Assembly: GCA_001643675.2 (NCBI GenBank)
Contig: LSRY02000036.1
Span: 786,001-850,000, forward strand
From: Monocercomonoides exilis
Lineage: Eukaryota; Preaxostyla; Oxymonadida; Polymastigidae
Direction of reading: 5' to 3'
DNA: 64,000 bases
The notes under the pieces are model-generated. The model was not told the origin of the DNA. It was given only the letters and a program-made list of their open reading frames with translations, and ran no database searches. The translations under genes and the position numbers were made by a program. The first letter of the stretch is position 1. Each line of letters begins with the position of its first letter. Below are positions 48,080 through 59,300 of the stretch, piece by piece.

Positions 48080-48911
48080 TAATAAGAAAATGATCAAGAT
48101 TTATGTTTCATGAGTTTAACAAAGATGCTAAAAATGATGTTCGAAAGCTTGTGTTGTTCTTTTTTTATTCTATGACTATGGATAATAAACGCCTCAGAGT
48201 TTTTCATTTTTGTGATTTCAAAGATGACAAAATCTTGATTGATGAATATTAATGAATGAGGAAAAATTACAGAAAGATGAAGTGCTCTTTTATGCTTGAA
48301 TTATTGATGGATATGTGATATGATAAACAATTGCAGAAAGAGCTGAAGTATGTGTGGAATATTTTTGAAGAATTGTATGGAGCAAATGAGATTTATGAGC
48401 AATCTTTCGATAATTAAAAATTATATTATTAATTCTTCTCTTGCGTTACGCAATGTCTCTCCAAGAAGTAAATGATTTTTAAAAGCACAGAGTCAAAGAT
48501 AAATGTGATTCAAAGCTTGAGAATTCCGTGTGAAGCACTCATTAAGCAATAACAGCTTTGAATAGCAATGGATAGCCTTTTTAACAAGCAGAAATAGGGA
48601 ATATTTTCGAAATCAAGAAATTTATTGAAATAAATTTATAAAAGCAAAAGAAAGAGAAAGAAGAAATTTTTGCATTTTTCAGTGGTTTTTTGCTTCCATT
48701 ACGTTTCGTTTTCAAATTGCCGGGCGACATGCAAGGGAATATTCAGGGAAGAAAAAGTTTCTTTCAAGATATCTTAAAAGAAACGAGAAAAGTGAAGAAA
48801 GATATCGCCAACTTCAGTTTTGTATCGCTTGAACAAAAAATATTCAGCAATTAAAGTATGGATTTGATTTATTGTGTGATGAACTTTTATTTTGTAAATT
48901 TTTTGTTTTCA

Positions 48912-48959
48912 ATTTTATTTTATTTTATTTTATTTTATTTTATTTTATTGACGATGCTT
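48912..48959. repeat. (ATTTT)n microsatellite
   Basis: About nine tandem ATTTT units. It is the mirror motif of the (AAAAT)n run near 35.0 kb. Confidence 0.9.
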
Positions 48960-49610
48960 GCTGTTTTAATCCTTTTTTAATTGAACTTCGAATCATTCTT
49001 CTCAAATATGCTATAAGGCCTAATTTTTTTGATGAATTAGAGAAAAGAAAGAATCATAGCACAAAAGACATGAAGCGGTCTATGATTGTCGTAAAAAGGC
49101 ACAACGACTTTTGATTGGAAGACATAAGAGAAAGTTGGACAAAAGAATTCTTTTTCTTTGTTGAAATGGAAACTCGTTTTTTAAATTTGGTGCCTTCTTT
49201 TAAAAAAGCTAAAGTTAAAGCTATCGTTCCTGTGAGTCTTGCGTGCTAATGATGCGACTGTAACAGAAGGGCTCATGCATGTGAGGTTTTATAAGTATCG
49301 ATATTTGAGAATGAGGCATTTCGTAAAAACAAAACAATATTGAAAAAGGTTCAACACAATGAAATAGCTTGAATGAATACAATTAACAAAAACGCCTTAG
49401 TGCATTCAATGGCTGAAGATAAAAGAAACGAAGCTTTTGCAAAGGTCCATTGTTGAGCAGGTATTATATAGTGGTTATATTTACAAGAAAAATGATTGTT
49501 GAAGTTTTTAAATTTATTGTTCTCTTTCTTTATTGTATTTTTAAAATATTTTTATTTTTCCTTTAGACTGTTCGAAAAGTGCAACCACTTAACTTGAGTG
49601 CTCATAAAAT

Positions 49611-49816
49611 GGCTGATCCTTTTTGAAATCATACTTTCGTTCGAGTTTTGATCAAAATTTTGCTTTCAACGGGATTTTGAAAAAAATGAGTTGAAATTGA
49701 AAACACTTATTGTTTATGATATTACTATTGCAAAAACAAATTTTGACACAAATCCCATTGAGATTATTATTTTGATCAAAACTCGAACGAAAGTGTGATT
49801 TCAAAAAGGATCAGCC
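49611..49816. mobile_element. Small inverted-repeat element (GGCTGATC ends)
   Basis: The left arm GGCTGATCCTTTTTGAAATC continues into TTCGTTCGAGTTTTGATCAA. The right arm is its inverted copy, ending CTTTTTGAAATC-type complement and GGATCAGCC. Arms are about 50 bp and near-perfect; total length is about 206 bp. If the ends are TGGC/GCCA, AAAA flanks both sides, but this is weak evidence in AT-rich DNA. Only one copy was noticed here. Confidence 0.55.
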
Positions 49817-50333
49817 AAAAATTATATTTTCATCTAAATGCGATCTTTAAACTTGCATTTGATGAATTCGAAAGTATTCAAAAAAGATCGGGAAATTTTT
49901 AGAAAATATTGATTTAAGGTGATTTACAACAATTTTGGATGAACTCAATGGATTTTTATTTCACTCTGAATATTTGCTGAAAAGCCTTGAGATTTTTTGT
50001 TATTATCAATAATGAGGAAACTATTATATCCAAAAAAAGAATTATGCTTTCATGAATCTGAAGAAGAAGATGAAATTACTTTTGTTTTCATGAAGTGTTA
50101 TTTTCAAGTATATTGATGTTATTAATTACTTTCATTGGAATTAAACAAAGAAATTGGTTTGCAAGGAGAGAAGTGCTTTGCACGCTAGCTACCGAAATGA
50201 AATATTTGAATGATTTTCAAATAATGAAGGAAGGAATTGCAAAAGAAAATAACTTGCAGATTCAATTTGACGATAAAAATATTTCTTATGTCATAAAATA
50301 ATTATTGTTTGATCAGTCTTTTTTACTTCAACA

Positions 50334-53300
50334 ATGTTTACAGTGTTTTTTGGTCTTCAGGTGTTGTCTATGGTTTGTGGAGGAAATGAAGGATGTGTAA
50401 AAAATTTGAATCTTGTAAAACACTTTGGTTCAAATCTGTTGAATTGCATTCATTGTAATATTGCAAGTACAATTGAAATTAAGTGTCTTTTGCTCAACAC
50501 TTCTTTAAAGTTGCAGAAAGTTTTGATTTCTCAGGATTTCTGCGGTTGTGCCTTCTTCATTGATGATAAATCAAGTTTGATCGCTGAAAATGCTCAGTTA
50601 TTGAAGAAATCAAAGATTTCAATGAGTTTATTTGAGAGCGATGGTACTTGTGTTTTATTGAATGTATCTTTGACAAGAAACAATTTTTGTTCGTATTCGG
50701 AATCCATTGTTGGAATGAGAAATCAATGTTCTTCATTATTATTGAAACATTGTGATTGGAAAAATATTGCTTATAAAGGATCAGAAAGCTTTATAAGAAG
50801 TGGAACAGGGAGTTTTGTGTCAATGCTCAAATGTGGATGCACAAATATATCTGAAAATTGTCTAATGAATGAAAAGATGAAAAGAGAAGACTCAATCACT
50901 GAAAGCCACATGGAAGACAGCATTGTGATGAGCTCAATGAATGTGCTTGAAGGAGGAATAGCGAGTGGAACACAGGGATCGGGAGTATTTTTGTGCAGCA
51001 ATTGCACATTTTATCGCAACGAAAGAAGAGATTGGAGAATAAGGAATACAGATAGACTTCCAACAACAGAAACGCAGACATTCAAAAATGCTGAGTGGAT
51101 TGAATGCTCTGCTGAATATGGTGGAGCACTGTATGTTCATGACAATTCGAGTACAACGCTCACTGTGGAGAATTCATCTTTTGTGAAATGCAAGGCAACA
51201 TCCACAAGAGGCGGCGGAATTTATGCTCTGAATATTGGAGAATGCACTGTGAAGCATTCTGTGTTTGAAGAGTGTTATTGTGCTTCATCGACAGATTGGG
51301 GAGGAGCTGGAGTTGAGATATCAGGAATAAGCATCCAGCCATTTTTGGAAAATTGTTTGTTCGAAGATTGCTGGTCTGAGAACGATGGTGGAGGACTATC
51401 TATAATTGCATCATCTTCATCGATAACCACTGATTGCATTTTGGACTGCTCATTTAAAAATTGCAGCTCTCATAACATTACAAATGGAGGAGGGGGAGGG
51501 TATGATGTCATAAATTCGCAAAGATTTGTTTTGAAAAACTGTCTTTTTCAGCATTGTTTAAGTGAGCATGTTGGAGGTGGTTGCTGTATTTCTTTAAATG
51601 AAAATAATGGGAATGTTCTTTGTTTTTGTTACTTTCATAACAACAGTGCTCCAATAGGAAATGATGTGGCTACGCCAAATTATAATAATAATTCTCAAAT
51701 TTTTTGGTGTTTCTCATCAGGAACAGATGGAAATAGATATAATGCAAAAGGAAGTGATAAAAGTGAATGGTTGCCAAACAATGGGGGGAAATGCAGATTC
51801 GTCTCCTCCAAATTGACTCAATCCAAAGCGAAAGATACATATAGCTGCGGGTTGAATGAGAGTTATGCCTGTCTAACAATCAGCCATTGTCTTTCCCAAT
51901 TGATCGTGGGGTTTGTGGAGGAAATGAAAGTGTTGAGTGGAACAGTTGTGGAAGGCAAAGGAGTTGATATTGGAGAGAAAACGATCTGTTTGAGTGGAGT
52001 TTCTCCATCTGGCTCTGCCATTGAAACAAAGTTTGAGGCAAATGGGCTGAGTCTATTTTGTGTTGGAGCAGGGGAGTTGGCTGTGAATGATTTGTTTGTG
52101 GTTCACAACACCTCATTTGAAAACAACCGAAGAAGCAGATTATTTGAGATTCAGGGAAGAGGATTGATGGATGTGAAGAGAATGAACATTTCGATGGATG
52201 CAGCTCATTCAGAAGAGAGGAGCATTCAAAACTCACTTGTGAAAGTTGATGGTGGAGAGTTGAAGATGCAAGATGTGAAATGGTTGCAAACATTCAGCAC
52301 CACAAGCGTGATATCTCTTTCTCAGGAGGCAGCTGTTTCATTGTCTCTGGATAACTGCACATTCAGCAACATTGTGAGGACAACAGCCGGATCATCGTTG
52401 ATGAGTTCAGGTGAAGGGTCATTTTCGATAACACTTGAAGGATGCACGATTTATGGCTGTGGAAGTGAAGATTCTGTTTTTGGAGGAGGGATGATGGTTG
52501 AAGCGGGGAATATTGGTTCATTGAGGATGAATGGAGGGTTTGTGAAGAACTGTTATGCCTCGACCATTCAAGGGAGAGGAGGAGGGATTGGACTGAAAGT
52601 GAAAGATACAAGTGCAGATTTTCTGATTTCATCAACATTTGAAGGAAACAGGGCGAAATGGGGAAGTGATATTTTTGTTGACTCAATCGATCTGGGAACG
52701 ACTGCAACAAGTGGGAAGATCACTTCATTAACTGCTTCGAATTCCACAATAAACAAAATTCGGGGATTCCACAATGGAGATGAAACGATTCCAATTCCAC
52801 TTTGTGTGTATCTGATTTATTTGCCAGAAGAGATTGTTGCAAGCAATGTTGATGCATTTGATCATTCTTATTGTGGATATGCTGAGTTTCCCTGTCTGAC
52901 TTTAAAACATTCGCTGACTAGGCAAGAAGAGGAAAAGAAGATTGTTGTTGATGGGATGATTGCAATGGAAGAGGAGCTGATATTTGACTCCTTCAAGCAC
53001 ACAATCAAGGGGAATGATGAAAACAGCGGATGGAAGGTGATTGACGATTCTGACGGAAGTGGAGAAGGCATGATAACAGTCAATACTAATATGAATTTGA
53101 GAACATTGATTTTCTCCATTCCATCTATTCTACCAAATCATGAAGCATTCTTCAGTTCTTCCTCACAATCATTTTCGCTTGAAGATTGCTCACTGACATT
53201 TCAAGGCTCCCAGTCAGCGTTATCTTATGTATTTTTGTCAACAACAGCTGGTGAGGTGTCCGTTTCATCGTTGAATGTCTTGCACTTGACTATTGGGAAC

Positions 53301-56300
53301 TTTCCGCTGATTAATCTTGATGAAAGCAATGCTGCAGGAACATTCACTTCCATGAATATTGAGGATATAAGCTCGACAACAAATGGTGTTTTGTTTGGAG
53401 TGGAGAATGGAGCATCTTTTTCGATTAAAGATTCAACACTTTCAGTGAAAGCATCTTCACAAACAGATTTGCAGTCAGGATCAATTCAAATGATTTCCAC
53501 AAATTCAGCCAAGTTGCTGAAGTTCACGAATAATTCGATAAGTGGATTCAAAGGAATTGAAGGAAATGGAGGGGCAATTGAATGCACACTTGGGAGAGAT
53601 TGCTCACTGGAAATAGTCGGAGGGATGATGAGAGAGTGCAAGGTTAATGGAGGAAACGGAGGAGGGTTGTGGGTTGAGATGAAAGAAGGATCATCATTCA
53701 CTGTGGGAAACCTGACAGAGGCAGACTCAGCAAAAACAACATCTTTAAATGATGAAAACGATTTCTTCGGGCTCACAAATTGCAGGGCGATGCAAACAGC
53801 AGGTGGAGAGTGTGGATATGGAGGAGGGATTTATCTTCATTTGGATGATGAAGCAAGCTCATTCATCTTGAAGGAGGTATTGTTTTCTGGATGTGATGCG
53901 AGAGAAGGGAAAGAAATCTTCATCAATGCAAATGATCATTCGAGTGTGATGAGTAGAAGCTCAATTGGATTTGGAGTTGATTTGAATGATTTTGCAAAAT
54001 TGGATGTGTTTGAGAGATCAACATTGAATGAAACATTTGCCATTCCGCTGGTATTGTATTTGTGGAATAATTATTCAGGATGTGGATTTGTTGGAGGAGG
54101 ATTGTTGAGCCATGATTTTTCGAAGTGTGGATTCGAAGAGTTTCCATGCTGCACAATCTCCAAGGCAGCATCAGTCCATTTTGAAGGGAAGAAAAAGGAT
54201 GTTGCTCTTCTTGAGCCATTTGTCTTTGAGGAAGAATTAGAGTTGACTTCTAATGAATGGAGCATCAAAGGAAAAGTGGAAAATATAAAGTGTGATGTTT
54301 CTGATCAGAAAAAGGGAACACAAAGTGGATTTATTGCAAATGCAGTGTTTGTGTCAATGACTGGTATTATCTTTTCTTTGAAGAGATCGCTGACCTTTCA
54401 TGAAAGCGTGTTTGAGTGTTGTTTGGGGAAGCTCACACTGAGCAAATGCGGGATGGAGGGAGGCGCAGAGGCTATTTCGACCGTGTTTGTGAAGGCTGTT
54501 GGAGGGATTGTGGAAGTGATTGGTTTTGGATGTGAAAGAGGTGCCAAGTGGGGTTCATCGTTATTCGTTGTTGAAGGGAATGCTGAAAGTGTGTCTTCGA
54601 TGAATATGGCGAAAAGTGATTTTGGAGAAATCACGTTTGGGGATGGATGTGTTGTTGAGTGTCACAATGGAATTATCAATGAGATGTCAGGATGCTCGTT
54701 TTCATCTATTGCTCGCTCACAGGGAAGTGGAGGATGTGTGAGTGTTTCGAACAATAAGGATGATGAAGATAGAAGAGATTTCAAAGTGGAAATAAATGAC
54801 TGTTCATTCGAAGGATGTACTATTACTGGAGAGGAGGGAAATGAGATAGGAGGAGGTGCACTCTTTTGTGAGGCATCTTCAAAAACGAGTCTTGTGGTGA
54901 GTGGGTGCAAGTTTTATTGTTGCACAGCACCATATGGAGAGGGAAGTGTTGGATATGTAGGAGGAATAATGATGAACATACTGAAAGAAGAAGAAGAAGG
55001 GAAAGCAGGGTTTGTGATATATTCGCCTGTTTTTTCATCTGGGAAGCCAAACAATGCGAAATATGGGAAGGATTTATTTGTTTCATCTCCATCGCTAATT
55101 AACAGCATCAAGAACGAAACCCTTCCATTTGTGAAAGATAGACTGGAGAAGCTGACAGAAGACTCGCTGAGAGGATATGATGGAGGAAACAAGGAATGTG
55201 CAATCCCACTGATCTATTTCTGGAAAGGGATTGGAACGAATGTGGTTGTTGCAAGAGGAGGAAACAATGTGGTTGCATGTGGGTTGTTGGAGTATCCATG
55301 TGGGTCTGTTGATTATGGGGTGAAGCGAGGGAGTGACTTAGGGATTGAATCGATTGTTGTTCAGGGGACTTGTGATGTTTGGAGTGAAATGAGTGTGAGT
55401 GGGATGAGGCTGGAAGGAACAGATGGAGAATCAGACAAAATCCAATTTGTGACAGAGATTGAAGGAAATGGGAATGTTGTTGTTGAGTGCAGAGGAGTTG
55501 TTCAGTTCAAAGAAGTGGGGATGATGATTCCAACTGTCTTTGATAATGGTGCGGGAACACTCATCCAGACAGGTTCTAATGCAATCAAAACGAGTATTGT
55601 TGGATGTTCTTTTCACATGAAAGATGATGCTGAAGGTGAATTGTCATTTGTGCTGATAAGTGCATCAAAAGGAATTGTTTCGATTGAAAAGACAAACATA
55701 GTTGGATTCTCAACAACTCATGAGATAATGAGCATATCAACAAAGTGTGTGGTGATAATGAACAATGTGATATTTGAAGATATAACATTGAGTGGGAAAA
55801 GTGCAATTGCGACGACAGAAAGTGTGATTTCTGGGAGGGGGAATGATGATGCAGAAGAAGTGTGGAATATTCTGTTTGACAAATGCACATTTATGAATGT
55901 GAAGCACAGTGCGTCAAACAACCCTTCGTTGCTTTGTTGTGATGCGCCAAATGAAGTGAGATTGAAAATGGATAACTCAACAATTGATGGCTGTGGATCA
56001 GCAAGTTCTCATGAAGGAGGAGGGGTGTTTTTCCTTCTTAATGAGAAGGGGAGATTGGAGATGAATCACACAAATGTGACAGACTGTTTCTGTTCGAACA
56101 TTGGGAGAGGTGGAGGACTGTTTTTGAAAACACAGAGTGTTGCAAAGAAGACTTTGCCATTTGTGCTGTCGAACATCACATTCCGAGGAAATGTTGCATC
56201 GAAGGGGAGAGATGTGTTTGTGAAGTGCACTGACCTTGACACTCAGATTTCGGAGTGGCAGTTCCTGATCAACTTCGGAGAGCCATTTGTGAAGGAGCTG

Positions 56301-59300
56301 GCGATATGGGGATGCGCAGCAGACAATTATGGAGATGAAGAGGATCTGCTGAGGAGGGTGTTTGTGTTCAGGAATGAATTCATATTTGTATCTTCGATTA
56401 TGGGAAACAACAGCGACAGCAAGAACTGTGGGGAAATGAAGGGAGCATGTTCATCGCTGAATGTTGGGGTGAGCCACATCATCCCATCGGATTATTCGCA
56501 GCTGTATGTCTGGAATGAAACCAGATTAACTGGTTCGTGCTCAGCCGAGAAGGTGACGATCAAGTCGATGGAAGCGAACAGAAATGCTGAGATAAAAATC
56601 TGGGAGATTAATTTTGGAGGTGAAGGAGTTGTGACAACTTCGGAGTTTGCTCGATTGGAGAGAGTGAAATTTGTTTTTGAAGGAACGGGGAATATTGGCT
56701 GCTCGTGTTTGATACACCAATTGAATGGATCTCTTATTGTCGAATCTGTTTCATTCCTGTCAGAGAACAGATCAGAGGAGAATTCACAGATCCTTTTTGA
56801 TTGTTCTCTTATTGTTGTTGAAGATGGGCTGTTTGAAGCAGAAAAGTGCAGTGTTGGACATTTGAAATTCTCAAAACCTGTATTCGAGATTTTGAGTTCA
56901 GAAAGAGCAACATTTGAAGATTTGTCAGTCAGTGATGTGGAATGCAAGAGTTCAATGTTTGAATGTGGAAAGAGTGAAAACGTGGGAATTTCAAAATTGT
57001 CAGCCACAAATATCTCTTTGCAAGATAGAAGCCTCATCTCATTCGAAGCAATCAACTCTTCACTTGTTTTTTCATTGATGCAATCATCATTCTCAAACAT
57101 CATCAAAACAGCATCTGGATCCTGCATTATTTGCACAACTCAACCAATGACCGGCTTTGAGATGCTGAACTGCTCTTTTCGTGAATGCACATCAGAGTTG
57201 CAAAAAGGAAGCCAAGTGTCAGTGGCAAATGCAAACAAAATATTTCTTGACTCGTGTGTGTTTGTGGGAGATCTCGTTGGTTATTTCGAAAAGATGAATG
57301 TTGCAATGGATGAAATTTGCAGATGGAATGGGTCTGCAATTGATTTCTCGAGCAGTTCAGCTGTTATGAAAGACACAACAATCAGCAACTCCTCAAAGGG
57401 AGGGATGACTGTGAGAGGAGGATCTGTGACGATTGAGAAAGGAGAATTTTTGAACAATAATCCATTCATTGAAAATTATCCATCATTGAGAAGAAATATC
57501 ATCTGCTCAGATTCTGCTTCGCTGACCATTTCGAGCTTGAAGGGAGGAGATGGGGTGATGCCCAATTCTTCGCTGTGGATTCTGGATGATGGATGCAGCC
57601 TGGAAGGGATGGCAGGAGAAAGAGCATCTTCATTCTTCATTCCGGTGTTGGAAGGGGCTTCGACCAGCGAAAATGGAGGTGGAACAGAAATTCAATTCAA
57701 GGGGGTGCTTCTTCTGCCATGTGATTTGTCATTCCGACTGATTTTGTCAGCTGGAGATACAGACCTGATTGAGACATATCATTTTGCAGAAGATGGGTTT
57801 GTGAGTGAAGCGGAAGCAGTTGGGATGGTGCCTTCGAGAAATCTTTCGTCGATCCCAGATGAGACGGATGTGTCTGTGATGATTGTGTATGGAAAGCGGT
57901 TGTCTGCAACTGATGCATTTGTTCTGAAGAACAGAAGCGAGCCCAAGGCAAATGGGGATGAAAGGGTTGTTGAAGGAGGAAAAGAAGGGAAATCGATCTG
58001 GCCAATTATTGTTGTTATATTGGCTGTGATGTTTCTTATTGTTCTGATTATTTCTGTGATATTCATTGTTCGATGGAAGAAGGTTAAGAATGAAGCAGAA
58101 GATCTGAGAGAGATTGTGAATGATAACATCAGAAAAGATCCAAAGGCGTTTGAGATGGTGACGATGGAGATGTTGCCTGAGGAGCAGTGGAGGAGAGCAG
58201 AGAGGGAGGCAGAGAAGAAGAGCGATGAGAGAATCAAGAAGAGGGTGTATGTGAAAAGTTTGGGACATTCGGAGTCATCGGAGCATCTTCTGTCTGAGAG
58301 TGGATCGACTGAATACATATTGGGGAGAGACTCAGACAAGATTCCTCAATGGATGCTAGAGAAGGTTGATGAAGAAGAAGATGAGGAAACAAGAAAAAGA
58401 ACTCCATCGCCATCCATTTCATCCACTTCAACCACAGACACTTCAGATACAGAATCCACTTTTGTTCGTGGGGAGGATCTGTGCCCAACCACTTCATCGA
58501 TGTCGAATCTGGTGGATGCAATGGCCTGCTCATCTCCTCATGAGAAGCTGATTGTGGATCTGAGGGATTCGCTGTTCATGCTGCTTCATGGGAAGAACGA
58601 GAAGAAGGAGATGGCGATAGGCACTCTGAAGGAAAGAGAGCAGACAGCTGCCCAGGTCTTGTTCTGGGTGGCCAATCTCGCCCTCCACTCATTTTCCGAG
58701 ATGGACAACCCTCTTCAGTCACTTGTCAATCTGAGCCCACACATTGTGCTGTTCTCTGAGCACATGGTCATCTGCATTGTGATGCACTCCGACTTCTCAT
58801 CTGACGATGATTCGGATTCATCATCCATCTCCTCGTCAACTGTTGTAACATCTGCCAGCGATGATGATGATGATGATGATAGAGATTCTTTGCCCTCGTC
58901 TGCGTTTGAGGATGAGGATGACAATTTCAAGAAAGAGTGTCTGAGGTGGAAGGCGCCAGAGCTGCAGATGAACAAGAAGATGGGGGCAACAGAGAAGTCG
59001 GTGGCATTCTCGGTCGGGATGATGCTGTGGGAGTGCCTGACGCTCCAGATCCCGTTTGGGGAGTATGAGGCAGAGGCAGCTGGGCAGAAGATTGTGAATG
59101 GAGAAGTGCCGAATGTGGGGCTGGTGAAGGACACACCATATTTGGAGTTTTGGAGGCTGTGTGTCTCGTGGAATGAGGCAGACAGGCCTTCTCTGAGCGG
59201 GATGAAGCGAGAGCTGATTGGGCACTTTCCAGCTGGGGCAGTGATGGTGACGCTGACAGACGCAATCTGCGATTCTTTGCGAGAAGAAGAAGAAGAGGAA

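Larger units (their letters stand above)
46558..50333. other. Long AT-rich intergenic region with transposon remains
   Basis: About 3.8 kb between the divergent SCYL2-like and second receptor genes. It contains the 1000-bp palindromic element (47080-48079), an (ATTTT)n run (about 48912-48959) and a smaller inverted-repeat element (49611-49816). Around 48.1-49.4 kb base composition is more balanced and short frames are broken by stops, which may be a decayed gene; no family was recognised. A 68-codon frame at 50095-50301 starts with a hydrophobic stretch (SSILMLLITFIGI) but has no clear splice link to the receptor ORF. Confidence 0.5.

Noticed and set aside
50095-50301. Upstream exon of the second receptor gene
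   Set aside because: The frame starts with a hydrophobic stretch, but no donor/acceptor pair keeps frame with the 50334 ORF, which already has its own signal peptide.
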